Below are positions 10,465-19,108 of a DNA stretch of 64,000 bases, in pieces. The notes under the pieces were generated by a model. The model saw only the letters and a program-made list of their open reading frames with translations. It was not told where the DNA came from and did not search any database. The DNA comes from Scytonematopsis contorta HA4267-MV1. GTDB lineage: Bacteria; Cyanobacteriota; Cyanobacteriia; Cyanobacteriales; Nostocaceae. How positions within the stretch are numbered: position 1 is the first letter of the stretch; the number at the start of each line of letters is the position of its first letter. The stretch spans positions 1 to 64,000 of the forward strand of contig JAHHIC010000054.1 of assembly GCA_019359035.1 (NCBI GenBank). Direction: 5' to 3'. Position numbers and translations under genes: made by a program.

Positions 10465-11271
10465 TTATACTTCTTCCTTCTCTCCAGAAGCACGAATTAA
10501 TTCTGCAATTAATGCAACAATTGCTGATGCTGAAATCAAAATAACGCTTAAGGCATTTATATCTGGTTTCACTCCGCTTCTGATACGGCTAAAGATTTCC
10601 ATCGGCAATGTGTTGGAACCACTCCCAGCTGTAAAGCTGGCAATTAAAAAGTCATCTAAACTCAATACGAAAGCTAGCAAACAACCTGCTATAATACCGG
10701 GCATTAATTGAGGTAACAATACTTGAATGAATGCTTGTACTGGTGTTGCTCCCAAGTCTAAAGCTGCTTCTTCCAGATGGGAGTTTAGGTTCGTTAGTCT
10801 TGAAGATACAACCAGTCCTATATATGCTAGACAAAAAACTACATGTGCCGCAACAATTGTCCAAATGCTCAAAGGTACTGCAAATGCTGCTAAAAATACT
10901 AGGGTCGCTACTGCGATCGCAATATCAGGAATAATCAAAGGTAGGTAAGTAACACCCTGGTACAAGCCTTTACCAGGAAATCTATAACGAGCTAACCCGA
11001 CTGCCATCAAAGTCCCTAACACCGCAGAAATGCTGACAGCACATCCAGCTACTAATAAACTGTTTTTCAGTGATGATAAAATTCGCTCATCAGCAAATAA
11101 ATTGCGATACCATTGCAGTGTGAACCCTTGCCAAGTAGCGCTGTAGGGGGATTTGTTAAAACTATAAAATGCAAGTACCCCGATTGGTAGGTACATAAAA
11201 ACAAACATTAGTACCGAGAAAAGCCCCTGCCATCCGATATGCAGCTTTCTCTTAGGGGAGTGTATTTTCAC
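10465..11271 (-). CDS. potC: ABC transporter permease, PotC-like (spermidine/putrescine family)
   Basis: A 268-residue inner-membrane permease with six predicted helices. It has the cytoplasmic EAA loop EEAALDLGATPVQAFIQVLLP and the PotC-type start (GLFSVLMFVFMYLPIGVLAFYSFN). Length and motifs match the PotC/PotI family, which with PotA (ATPase), PotB (second permease) and PotD (binding protein) imports polyamines. None of those partners is adjacent: the genes on both sides are unrelated and their strands differ. It may be the last cistron of a relocated operon, or it may partner with distant subunits. The polyamine substrate is inferred from the family. Confidence 0.85.
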   Translation of the reverse strand: MKIHSPKRKLHIGWQGLFSVLMFVFMYLPIGVLAFYSFNKSPYSATWQGFTLQWYRNLFADERILSSLKNSLLVAGCAVSISAVLGTLMAVGLARYRFPGKGLYQGVTYLPLIIPDIAIAVATLVFLAAFAVPLSIWTIVAAHVVFCLAYIGLVVSSRLTNLNSHLEEAALDLGATPVQAFIQVLLPQLMPGIIAGCLLAFVLSLDDFLIASFTAGSGSNTLPMEIFSRIRSGVKPDINALSVILISASAIVALIAELIRASGEKEEV

Positions 11272-11493
11272 CTTTATTTATTTTAAATATTTCTTCCTTA
11301 TCAAAATTATTATACCATCTTAATAATTTTAAGTCAATATTCATAGACGCTATATTATTGTCATCCGGTAATAATCTTGTTTTTTGCGGAATGACCTAAA
11401 TACGCAATGTATTTTTAATTAGATTGTTAATTGCTACTTACTTGAGCAGTTTATATGATTTAGTCGCCTACCGCTAATATTAAAAATACTATT

Positions 11494-12114
11494 ATGAGAC
11501 ATACTATTCTATTTACAGCGAGTTTATTAAGCTTAACATTTGTGGGACGAGCAATGTTTGATACTAGTAGTAAAAATGATATTGCAGACGCGACACAAGC
11601 ACCACAACAAATAAATTTAGTACAAACAAAAACCTCTTCCAAATCATTGTTAGAAGAATACGGTGGAGGATTTATTGTGAAGTTGACGTTAGCTCCTCAA
11701 GGTGATGGGTGGACTATTATCAAAACAGAAGAATTGGGTGGAACTAAACCATCAGAAAAAAGACTAAAAGAATTTGAAGCAGGCTTTGGTAAACCAGACT
11801 CCGAAACTTGGACATCGATAATGTCTCCAGTTCGCGAATATTTGTACCATAGAAAGATAGCAGTAGTCAGCCAAGATGGTGATAAATTATGGAAGCGCTA
11901 TCCAGAATTAAAACAAAAAATCCAAAACGCCAACGGAGATGATTTTCTTCAAATAAATACTCTACCTTGGACTTTTAAAAATAGTAATTTGAAACCAATT
12001 GATGGCAATATAGATGCGGAAGCTGGGGGAGAAATAAAGACAAAAATTGATGGAGATAAAGTGCAGGTTATTGTAAGGGGAATGGAAACTTACCAGTATT
12101 GGAATGGGAAATAA
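11494..12114 (+). CDS. hypothetical exported protein
   Basis: A 206-residue protein with a short hydrophobic N-terminus (MRHTILFTASLLSLTFVGRA) that looks like a signal peptide or anchor. The mixed alpha/beta domain contains GGGFIVKLTLAPQGDGW and ends in ETYQYWNGK. It has no cysteine pairs or catalytic motif that I recognise. It stands alone between the divergent permease gene and an array of 14-bp tandem repeats. I do not recognise the family; the composition and lack of frameshifts suggest a real, expressed gene. Confidence 0.6.
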   Translation: MRHTILFTASLLSLTFVGRAMFDTSSKNDIADATQAPQQINLVQTKTSSKSLLEEYGGGFIVKLTLAPQGDGWTIIKTEELGGTKPSEKRLKEFEAGFGKPDSETWTSIMSPVREYLYHRKIAVVSQDGDKLWKRYPELKQKIQNANGDDFLQINTLPWTFKNSNLKPIDGNIDAEAGGEIKTKIDGDKVQVIVRGMETYQYWNGK

Positions 12115-12191
12115 AATTGGGAGCATTGGAATTATTTCTTCCTTTGCGTCTTTGCGGCTTTGCGTGAGCTAATAAATCCGATGCCAGAAAC

Positions 12192-12289
12192 GACGTAAAA
12201 AGCGTGACGTAAAAAGCGTGACGTAAAAAGCGTGACGTAAAAAGCGTGACGTAAAAAGCGTGACGTAAAAAGCGTGACGTAAAAAGCGA
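12192..12289. repeat. 14-bp tandem repeat, seven copies
   Basis: The unit GACGTAAAAAGCGT begins at 12192 and repeats every 14 bp up to 12276, seven copies in all, the last one ending in CGA. It runs straight into the hairpin GCGAGC-AAGAT-GCTCGC. Reading frames across it give repetitive peptides but no plausible gene. Confidence 0.9.
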
Positions 12290-12307
12290 GCAAGATGCTC
12301 GCACTAC
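12286..12307. repeat. GCGAGCAAGATGCTCGC hairpin module
   Basis: The sequence GCGAGCAAGATGCTCGCACTAC has inverted arms GCGAGC/GCTCGC. The exact reverse complement is found at 54399-54420, again abutting an expanded tandem array. A variant occurs at position 1. Confidence 0.85.
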
Positions 12308-12329
12308 CCCACTCCCCACTCCCCACTCC

Positions 12330-12929
12330 CTAATCCAGTTCTCGTCTTCCTTCTAATGCTCTAGCTAAAGTAACTTCGTCTGCATATTCTAAATCTCCAC
12401 CGACTGGTAAACCAAAAGCTATTCTTGTGACTTTGGTAAAAGGCTTTAGAAGTTGACCAATATAAAGAGTCGTTGTTTCCCCTTCAACACTGGGACTTAT
12501 AGCCAAAATAACTTCTTTTGGTTTATCGTGGCTTACCCTTCTTACCAAAGCTTGAACGGTTAACTGTTCAGGACCAATACCATCCATAGGTGAAATAACC
12601 CCACCTAAAACGTGATATTTACCTTTAAACTCGCGAGTTTTTTCTAGGGCTATTACATCACGGGAGTCCGCAACAACGCAAATGGTACTGATATCACGAC
12701 TGGGACTGCGACAAATTTCACAAACAGGCTCAGCTGATAGATGAAAACACACCTTGCATAAGCCTACCTGCTTTTTCGCTTCTATTAAAGCTTGTGCCAA
12801 AGCCTCTATTTCTGACTCCGGACGCTTTAAAATGTGCAGCGCTAATCTTTGAGCGGATTTTGGCCCAACTCCTGGTAAGCGTTGTAGCTGCTCAATTAAT
12901 CTTGCTAGAGGACGTGTGTAAACCGTAAT
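12330..12929 (-). CDS. recR: recombination mediator RecR, probable ATT start
   Basis: RecR works with RecO/RecF to load RecA at gaps. The frame encodes the complete protein: an N-terminal helix-hairpin-helix ([20 protein letters not shown]), a C4 zinc finger (CKVC...CEIC, with SRD), a Toprim domain ([15 protein letters not shown]) and the C-terminal [19 protein letters not shown]. The first ATG (12800) would delete the helix-hairpin-helix. The frame stays open upstream to a TAA at 12945-12947 with no ATG, GTG or TTG. An ATT at 12927-12929, preceded by GGAG with a 5-nt gap, gives the expected N-terminus M-T-V-Y-T-R-P-L and the usual 199 residues. ACG at 12924-12926 is the alternative. The gene stands alone. 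Confidence 0.88.
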   Translation of the reverse strand: MTVYTRPLARLIEQLQRLPGVGPKSAQRLALHILKRPESEIEALAQALIEAKKQVGLCKVCFHLSAEPVCEICRSPSRDISTICVVADSRDVIALEKTREFKGKYHVLGGVISPMDGIGPEQLTVQALVRRVSHDKPKEVILAISPSVEGETTTLYIGQLLKPFTKVTRIAFGLPVGGDLEYADEVTLARALEGRRELD

Positions 12930-13177
12930 CTTATCTCCAGTATTTTAGTACTAACAATATAATGGCATTCTCGCATACAAATGTACAACATTAATGAAGT
13001 AAGAGGGAATAAGAAAGAGGCAAGAACTTCGTGATGTAGTTTAAATACTTATGATATTCATTGGAATTCAAATTAATACTTAACTAGGAGAAAGCTGTAA
13101 CATTAAGCTAATTATTTAGGTTTTACTTAAGTATTTTCCTACATAACTTAGATTCCCTCCATGTATCAGCGATTTTC

Positions 13178-15778
13178 ATGCCTAGTTATCTCAAGCTTTT
13201 GTCCTCTCGTAAGGTGCCTCTAAGTTTTATCCTTATTTTACCTTTCGTGTTACAAATCTTTGCTGCTGTTGGATTAACTGGATGGATATCCTTGTACAAC
13301 GGACAAAAGGCTGTAAATGAACTTGCGACCAAATTGCGTGAGGAAGCCAGTGAGCGTGTAGCTCAAGGACTTCGACAATATTTAGAAAGTTCTCAAGCCA
13401 TCAATCGAATAAATGAGGAAAATATCCGATTTAATCATGTAGATTTGGAAAATCCTAATAGCTTGACTCGCTCCTTTTGGAAACAACGGTTTTTGTTCGA
13501 TAACGTATGCGGAGCGGCAATGTATTTTGGTAATTCCAAAGGTGAATTCATCGGTTTAGGATTACAAGAAGACCAAAACTGGAGAATTGGTAGAGCGGGA
13601 AAATCGACTAATGGTAAATTTTATAGATATGCTAGCGATAATCAAGGAAATGCTACAGATTTAGTGAGAATTTTTCAGGATTTCGACCCTCGAAAGCGAC
13701 CTTGGTATCAAGATGCAGCAGCAGCAGGCAAAGTTGTCTGGACTAGACCTTATATAGATTATGCGCGACAAGAAATGAAGCTTGCGTTAGCACAACCAAT
13801 TTACGATAAATCGGGAAAATTGCGTGGGGTGATTGGGGTTGATTGCTTGCTATCTTCAATTGGAAGATTTCTAGAAAATATTAAAATTGGAAAGTCAGGT
13901 AAGATTTTCATCATCGACCGTACAGATAAACTTATAGCAAATTCAATCGGCAGAATCCCTTTCCGACTTCAGTCACGGGGAGTAAAAGCGAGTGACAGCC
14001 AAAATTTTATAATTGCAGCTACAGCCAACCATATCAAGGACAACTTTGGAGAATTTAGCCAGATTGTAGAGAAGAAACAATTTGATTTTTATTTAAATAG
14101 TCAACGAAAAATAGTACAAGTAACACCTTTTTCTGAAAAAAATGGTTTGGATTGGTTGATTGTAGTGGTTGTTCCTGAATCCGATTTTATGGGAACCATA
14201 AATACAAATACTCGTATTACTATTTTATTATGTTTAGTGGCTTTATTGCTATCAGTAGTGATGGGAATTTTGACTGCTCGCTGGTTAGTATATCCAATTT
14301 TGATAACCATTAACGCAGCAGATGCACTTTCTCAAGGTGATTGGTATCAGCATGTACCTGAATCTAAAGTGAATGAACTGGCATTATTAGCAAAAGCATT
14401 TAACCGAACAGCAAAACAATTAAAAAATTCTTTTGTTCAATTGGAATATAATGCTAGCCATGATGCTTTGACAGATTTGTTTAACCAAAAAGCCTTTAAT
14501 TTAAAGTTACAAGAGGCAATCAAGCGGAGTAAAACCAATATTACAAAACAAGAAAATCATCCCCATTTATTTGCTATTTTATTTTTGGACTTAGATTTTT
14601 TCAAGCTGATTAATGATAGTCTTGGACACCTAGTAGGAGACCAAGTACTAATTGAAGTTGCGCGAAGGCTTCGCAATTGCGTTAGCGAAGCAGATGTGAT
14701 TGCACGTTTTGGAGGAGATGAATTTATTATTTTGTTGCAAAATATCGTAGATGTTGATGATGCAATTCAAGTTGCAAATAAAATTTTACAGATATGTAAG
14801 CAAGCATTTGATTTAGGAAATGAACGAGTTTTTATTAGTACTAGTATTGGTATTGTCATGAGTAGTAATTTCAGCGAACGTCCTGAAGATTTTTTGCGAG
14901 ATGCAGATAATGCTTTGTACTGTGCTAAATCTTCTGGTAAAGCTGGATATCGAATTTTTGATGCTAAAATGTATACAGAAACAGTGGAAAGATTACAATT
15001 AGAAATTGAGTTAAGAAAAGCTATTGAAAACGAAGATTTAACTACTGTTTACCAACCTATTATAGACGCTAACACCCAACAAATTATAGGCTTTGAAGCA
15101 TTAGTTCGCTGGCAAAATTCAACGGGTAAAATTGTATCTCCTACTCAGTTTATTCCAGTTGCTGAAGAAACAGGACTAATTATGAGGTTAGACTTGTTAG
15201 TATTACGTATGGCTTGCTTACAATTAAAAATATGGCAACGACAATTTCAGCAACAACAGCCTTTTTTTATAAGTGTTAACCTTTCCGGAAAGCAATTTTT
15301 ACAATCAGATTTACTTGTACAAATCGAAAAAACAATTGACGAGATTGGTATAAATAGAAGCTGCTTAAAACTGGAAATTACCGAAAGTATTCTTATTAAC
15401 TATCAAGAAATAACAAAAGCTAAAATTAGGCAAATAGTAGCTTCTGGAATTCACTTAACTATTGATGATTTTGGTACTGGTTATTCTTCTTTAAGTTATT
15501 TACACCAGTTTCCTTTCAGTATGCTGAAAATTGACCGCTCTTTTATTCACAACTTAGGAGAAAATGACGAAAATTTAGAAATTGTCAAGGCAATCACTGG
15601 CTTAGCACATAATTTGGGAATGGATGTAGTTGCTGAGGGAGTAGAAACAAAGAAGCAACTAGAACAACTTTTGAGGATTGGTTGCAAAAAAATACAAGGT
15701 TACTTTTTCTCTCCCCCCTTAAGTTCAACCGAAGCAACAAATTTTCTAGCCAATGATTTATCACAGTATCTTGGATAG
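13178..15778 (+). CDS. dCACHE-HAMP-GGDEF-EAL c-di-GMP turnover protein
   Basis: An 866-residue membrane protein. It has one N-terminal helix (about 17-38) and an extracytoplasmic dCACHE sensor (about 40-340, with the typical DPRKRPWYQDA and GVDCLLSSI). A second helix (about 345-370), a HAMP-like linker, a GGDEF domain and an EAL domain follow. The GGDEF active site is intact (RFGGDEFIIL, motif near residue 512). The EAL domain keeps EALVRW near residue 640, DDFGTGYSSL and VVAEGVET, so both diguanylate cyclase and phosphodiesterase residues are present. Which activity dominates cannot be told from sequence. Isolated gene, probably controlling adhesion or motility through c-di-GMP. Confidence 0.92.
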   Translation: MPSYLKLLSSRKVPLSFILILPFVLQIFAAVGLTGWISLYNGQKAVNELATKLREEASERVAQGLRQYLESSQAINRINEENIRFNHVDLENPNSLTRSFWKQRFLFDNVCGAAMYFGNSKGEFIGLGLQEDQNWRIGRAGKSTNGKFYRYASDNQGNATDLVRIFQDFDPRKRPWYQDAAAAGKVVWTRPYIDYARQEMKLALAQPIYDKSGKLRGVIGVDCLLSSIGRFLENIKIGKSGKIFIIDRTDKLIANSIGRIPFRLQSRGVKASDSQNFIIAATANHIKDNFGEFSQIVEKKQFDFYLNSQRKIVQVTPFSEKNGLDWLIVVVVPESDFMGTINTNTRITILLCLVALLLSVVMGILTARWLVYPILITINAADALSQGDWYQHVPESKVNELALLAKAFNRTAKQLKNSFVQLEYNASHDALTDLFNQKAFNLKLQEAIKRSKTNITKQENHPHLFAILFLDLDFFKLINDSLGHLVGDQVLIEVARRLRNCVSEADVIARFGGDEFIILLQNIVDVDDAIQVANKILQICKQAFDLGNERVFISTSIGIVMSSNFSERPEDFLRDADNALYCAKSSGKAGYRIFDAKMYTETVERLQLEIELRKAIENEDLTTVYQPIIDANTQQIIGFEALVRWQNSTGKIVSPTQFIPVAEETGLIMRLDLLVLRMACLQLKIWQRQFQQQQPFFISVNLSGKQFLQSDLLVQIEKTIDEIGINRSCLKLEITESILINYQEITKAKIRQIVASGIHLTIDDFGTGYSSLSYLHQFPFSMLKIDRSFIHNLGENDENLEIVKAITGLAHNLGMDVVAEGVETKKQLEQLLRIGCKKIQGYFFSPPLSSTEATNFLANDLSQYLG

Positions 15779-15929
15779 GTTTGTAGTTGCGCTAAAGCGC
15801 TGTAAGAGCGTTTCTGAGTTAAGTGAGATACAAATTAAATTAGTAAAAATCTTGTGGGGTGGGTATCTTTGCCCAGGAATCGCTCTTAATCATGTATTAA
15901 GTAGAAGGGTTAAAGCCCAACTACAAACC
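15778..15929. repeat. inverted-repeat element downstream of the GGDEF-EAL gene
   Basis: The arms GGTTTGTAGTTG and CAACTACAAACC flank a core with GCGCTAAAGCGC and TGTGGGGTGGG. The left arm overlaps the stop codon of the upstream gene. It resembles the element at 43609-43725. Non-coding palindromic repeat; it may form a 3' hairpin. Confidence 0.7.
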
Positions 15930-15944
15930 TATGTGAAACACTAA

Positions 15945-16319
15945 CTATTTCTGATTTAAATTTCCTTGGGTATTTTCATCAAGATTGCGAGCGCTTCTTT
16001 CAGCGGTATCTGGGTATATAGAGCCAAAATCTTTAAAGGCTTGTGCTGAATCTCTTGCGGTGTTGTAAACTCTTTCATTCAGAGGAACATCACCTTCAAC
16101 CTCGTTCTTAAAGTCCCCTACTGTTTTTGGTCTTTGGGAATCATTCTGATGTACTAATTCGTCAATTCTCTTAGCGGCAGCTTGGTTGTCTTGTCCAGGA
16201 TAAGCGTTTGTTGTCAGTAATAAAACTCCAAGTAGGACAACAGATAGGACACTTTTTACTTGAAATTTTTTCAGCACAGAGGTAATGCTAGTAAATGCTC
16301 TAGAAATTAAATTTGCCAT
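15945..16319 (-). CDS. small exported protein, DUF6658-like
   Basis: A 124-residue protein when started at MANLISRAF (16319), which follows AGGAG by 8 nt. An upstream in-frame ATG at 16340 has no such site. A signal/anchor helix spans about 25-42 (VLSVVLLGVLLLTTNAYPG). The mature part is short, charged and helical, containing NDSQRPKTVGDF and DTAERSARNLDENTQGN. Similar small proteins with a Ser/Arg-rich C-terminus are widespread in filamentous cyanobacteria; I recall them as DUF6658, with no known function. Isolated gene, convergent with the upstream GGDEF-EAL gene. Confidence 0.7.
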   Translation of the reverse strand: MANLISRAFTSITSVLKKFQVKSVLSVVLLGVLLLTTNAYPGQDNQAAAKRIDELVHQNDSQRPKTVGDFKNEVEGDVPLNERVYNTARDSAQAFKDFGSIYPDTAERSARNLDENTQGNLNQK

Positions 16320-16627
16320 TATAGTACTCCTGTAATTCATTTTGAATTATTTTCGTATTTGAAAAACTAATTGGCTGATTTCTACTCAGCTCAATTAATT
16401 CAATTCGCTACAAATCAAGCTTAGCTATAAGTTCATAGTTATTCCTCTAGCAGAAGTCTTAATACTAAAGTGATATTTACAAGAAAATTTGAAATGCTTA
16501 CAGTTCTTTGTGGGGAGTCAAACTCATATATATAGAGCAGTGTGCGTATTTTTATTTTTTAAAGGTAACTTGTAAAATATTAATACAGATTAATTTGACA
16601 TTTATTACAACTTATGCATAGCATATG
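16320..16627. other. gene-free spacer
   Basis: This AT-rich spacer of about 310 bp separates two divergent genes. Apart from the operator-like palindrome at its right end (16628-16647) I see no gene or strong structure. Confidence 0.5.
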
Positions 16628-16647
16628 GGTATAACCTGAGTTATACC
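16628..16647. promoter_or_regulatory. palindromic operator of the mazE-like gene
   Basis: GGTATAAC-CTGA-GTTATACC is a perfect 8+8 palindrome ending 6 bp before the ATG at 16654. Ribbon-helix-helix antitoxins normally autorepress through such a site. That this palindrome is the operator is inferred from position and symmetry. Confidence 0.65.
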
Positions 16648-16653
16648 GTTTTT

Positions 16654-17010
16654 ATGAAAACAGCTATTTCAATTCCCGACCAACTTTTTGAATCGGCTGA
16701 GCGCTTTGCAAAACAGATGGGACTATCTCGAAGCGAGTTGTATGCAATGGCTCTTAAGGAGTATTTACAAACTCATCGCTCCGATAGCATCACAGAAAAA
16801 TTGGATGCAGTTTATTCAGATGAAGGTAGCGTCCTTGACCTTTTAGTAACATCAGATAAGACAGGTTTGCCGCGAGATTCTGTTGTGAACGTTTCGCAAA
16901 TCATTACCGTAGACAAATCTTTTTTAACAGAACATGTAAATCAAGTTACTGAACATATTATGTTGCTTGTTGAAGATGGCCTTAGAGGATGTTTGAAAAG
17001 TATAATATAA
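16654..17010 (+). CDS. MazE/MazF hybrid: ribbon-helix-helix antitoxin fused in frame to the C-terminal third of a toxin
   Basis: The 118-residue product begins like cyanobacterial MazE/CopG antitoxins (KTAISIPDQLFESAERFAK, SRSELYAMALKEYL, ITEKLDAVYS). From about residue 62 it matches the C-terminal part of MazF instead (TGLPRDSVVNVSQIITVDKS, then MLLVEDGLR). The toxin's N-terminal half, including its catalytic Arg/Thr region, is absent, so RNase activity is not expected. The last residues (GCLKSII) come from a MITE inserted at 16985. The remnant keeps an intact DNA-binding domain and an upstream palindrome, so it could still bind DNA. An ordinary antitoxin is excluded by the MazF-like tail. 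Confidence 0.75.
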   Translation: MKTAISIPDQLFESAERFAKQMGLSRSELYAMALKEYLQTHRSDSITEKLDAVYSDEGSVLDLLVTSDKTGLPRDSVVNVSQIITVDKSFLTEHVNQVTEHIMLLVEDGLRGCLKSII

Positions 17011-17186
17011 GACAAAGAGACCTAACCCCCCTGCCCCCCTTCCCTCATAGGGAAGGGGGGTTAAAAGCCTTTATCTAAAGCAGATAGAGAGGTTTTGAAA
17101 GCTCTATTTTCTTATTCCCCTTCCCTTGTAGGGAAGGGGTTAGGGGTTAGGTTCTTTGTTAATATTGATACTTTTCAAACATCCTC
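16985..17186. mobile_element. 202-bp MITE with 19-bp terminal inverted repeats and TTA target duplication
   Basis: Perfect 19-bp terminal inverted repeats, GAGGATGTTTGAAAAGTAT at 16985-17003 and its complement at 17168-17186, are flanked by TTA on both sides (16982-16984 and 17187-17189). The interior holds two palindromes of the CCCTTCCCT...AGGGAAGGG family and no ORF. A 3-bp TNA duplication fits IS5-family (IS1031-like) transposition; that assignment is inferred. Removing the element plus one TTA restores GLRLVLSL-stop, the usual MazF ending, with the original stop at 17207-17209. Confidence 0.88.
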
Positions 17187-17255
17187 TTAGGTTAGTTCTT
17201 TCGTTATAAGCCCGAAAATGATTATTGTCAATCGATAATTGGTGATTACCAAAAC

Positions 17256-17288
17256 AAAAAAACACCCCTCGTTTCCGAAGGGTGTTCT
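17256..17288 (-). terminator. psbA intrinsic terminator
   Basis: Read on the minus strand, AACACCCTTC-GGAAA-CGAGGGGTGTT forms a stem directly followed by a run of seven T. It lies about 45 bp past the psbA stop codon. Confidence 0.85.
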
Positions 17289-17332
17289 TATTTAGCGGAG
17301 AGGTGATATATCACGTCTCTACATTTTTAGAA

Positions 17333-18415
17333 TTAACCGTTGATTGCAGGAGCGCTGATTGCAACAGGAGCTTCAACACCAGCAGCTAAGTCTAGAGGGA
17401 AGTTGTGAGCGTTACGCTCGTGCATTACTTCCATACCCAAGTTAGCGCGGTTGATAATGTCAGCCCATGTATTGATTACGCGACCTTGTGAATCAATGAT
17501 GGATTGGTTGAAGTTGAAACCGTTCAAGTTGAAAGCCATTGTGCTTACACCCAAAGCGGTGAACCAAATTCCAACTACTGGCCAAGCAGCTAAGAAGAAG
17601 TGTAAGCTGCGGCTGTTGTCGAAAGAAGCGTATTGGAAAATCAAGCGACCAAAGTAACCGTGAGCAGCTACGATGTTGTAGGTTTCTTCTTCTTGACCAA
17701 ACTTGTAACCGTAGTTTTGTGACTCGTTCTCAGTTGTTTCACGAACTAAAGAAGAAGTTACCAAGCTACCGTGCATTGCGGAGAACAAAGAACCACCGAA
17801 CACACCTGCTACACCTAACATGTGGAAAGGATGCATCAAGATGTTGTGTTCAGCTTGGAACACCAACATGAAGTTGAAGGTTCCGGAGATACCCAAAGGC
17901 ATACCGTCAGAGAAAGAACCTTGACCGATTGGGTAAATCAAGAATACTGCGCTTGCTGCTGCTACTGGTGCAGAATAAGCTACGCAAATCCAAGGGCGCA
18001 TACCTAAGCGGTAAGAAAGTTCCCACTCACGACCCATGTAGCAGAAAATGCCGATGAGGAAGTGAAATACTACCAACTGGTAAGGACCACCGTTGTACAA
18101 CCACTCATCTAAGGAAGCAGCTTCCCAGATTGGGTAGAAGTGTAAACCGATAGCGTTAGAAGAAGGTACAACAGCACCAGAGATGATGTTGTTTCCGTAA
18201 ATCAAGGAGCCTGCAACAGGCTCGCGGATACCGTCGATGTCTACTGGAGGTGCTGCTACGAAAGCGATTACGTAGCAAATGGTTGCAGCTAGCAAGGTAG
18301 GAATCATCAAGACGCCAAACCAACCAATGTAAAGGCGGTTTTCGGTGCTTGCAATCCAGTTGCAAAACTGTTCCCATACATTAGCGCTTTCGCGTCTTTG
18401 TAAGGTAGTGGTCAT
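17333..18415 (-). CDS. psbA: photosystem II D1 protein, Glu130 (high-light type)
   Basis: D1 binds the P680 pigments, pheophytin, QB and the Mn4Ca cluster in the thylakoid PSII core. Started at [10 protein letters not shown] the product is 360 residues. A longer frame back to 18466 adds non-homologous residues, so it was not used. Visible ligands are Tyr161, Asp170, Glu189, His190, His198, His215, His252, Ser264, His272, His332, Glu333, His337 and Asp342. Ala344 precedes the 16-residue tail removed by CtpA. Residue 130 is Glu, the form typical of high-light D1 isoforms; low-light D1 has Gln. Monocistronic, with its own promoter and terminator. Confidence 0.99.
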   Translation of the reverse strand: MTTTLQRRESANVWEQFCNWIASTENRLYIGWFGVLMIPTLLAATICYVIAFVAAPPVDIDGIREPVAGSLIYGNNIISGAVVPSSNAIGLHFYPIWEAASLDEWLYNGGPYQLVVFHFLIGIFCYMGREWELSYRLGMRPWICVAYSAPVAAASAVFLIYPIGQGSFSDGMPLGISGTFNFMLVFQAEHNILMHPFHMLGVAGVFGGSLFSAMHGSLVTSSLVRETTENESQNYGYKFGQEEETYNIVAAHGYFGRLIFQYASFDNSRSLHFFLAAWPVVGIWFTALGVSTMAFNLNGFNFNQSIIDSQGRVINTWADIINRANLGMEVMHERNAHNFPLDLAAGVEAPVAISAPAING

Positions 18416-18449
18416 GTCTTTATAATTGCTTTGCTTGTATGAATGTTTT

Positions 18450-18467
18450 GGTGGCGTTTCGTCCACC
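18450..18467 (-). promoter_or_regulatory. 5'-UTR hairpin of psbA
   Basis: On the minus strand, GGTGG-ACGAAACG-CCACC forms a 5-bp stem 35 nt before the D1 start, near the predicted 5' end of the mRNA. A role in mRNA stability or translation is only inferred. Confidence 0.5.
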
Positions 18468-18475
18468 TGTATACA

Positions 18476-18504
18476 ACATTAAAGCCTGTATTGATTTTTG
18501 TAAA
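18476..18504 (-). promoter_or_regulatory. putative psbA promoter
   Basis: On the minus strand TTTACA (18504-18499) and TAATGT (18481-18476) are separated by 17 bp. The spacing is ideal for a sigma-70 promoter although the -10 match is weak. The predicted 5'-UTR is about 55 nt. Confidence 0.5.
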
Positions 18505-18579
18505 GCATTGTAACTTAATATTTACTTATGTTAAATGAGCAAACACTATAGTTTTTATTATGAAACGTTACAAAAAAAT

Positions 18580-18676
18580 GTAGAGACGCGATTAATCGCG
18601 TCTCTACGTTAATTCGCGTCTCTACGTTAATTCGCGTCTCTACGTTAATTCTCGTCTCTACGTTAATTCGCGTCGT
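18580..18676. repeat. GTAGAGACGCG palindrome followed by 18-bp tandem units
   Basis: The palindrome GTAGAGACGCGATTAATCGCGTCTCTAC (18580-18607) is followed by four repeats of GTTAATTCGCGTCTCTAC with small variations. Members of the same GTAGAGACG palindrome family are at 22004-22031, 56373-56400, 60418-60459 and 62625-62650. Confidence 0.85.
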
Positions 18677-18682
18677 TAGATA

Positions 18683-19033
<351 letters not shown>

Positions 19034-19108
19034 TTACTGGCCATTTGTCATTTGCCAATAACCAATGATAAGACAAAGGATTAACAACAACGACTAAGGA
19101 TTTAGAGA

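Noticed and set aside
10913-10920. HIP1 octamer GCGATCGC (also at 49428-49435)
   Set aside because: I noticed only these two copies in the window, so no HIP1 clustering or function is claimed.
12068-12326. Open frames of 64-83 codons on the minus strand
   Set aside because: They translate the 14-bp tandem array and heptamer repeats.
15753-15944. Open frame of 63 codons
   Set aside because: It lies in the palindromic element after the GGDEF-EAL gene and overlaps its end.
18416-18466. 17-residue N-terminal extension of D1
   Set aside because: D1 proteins start at MTTT; the extension covers the 5'-UTR hairpin.
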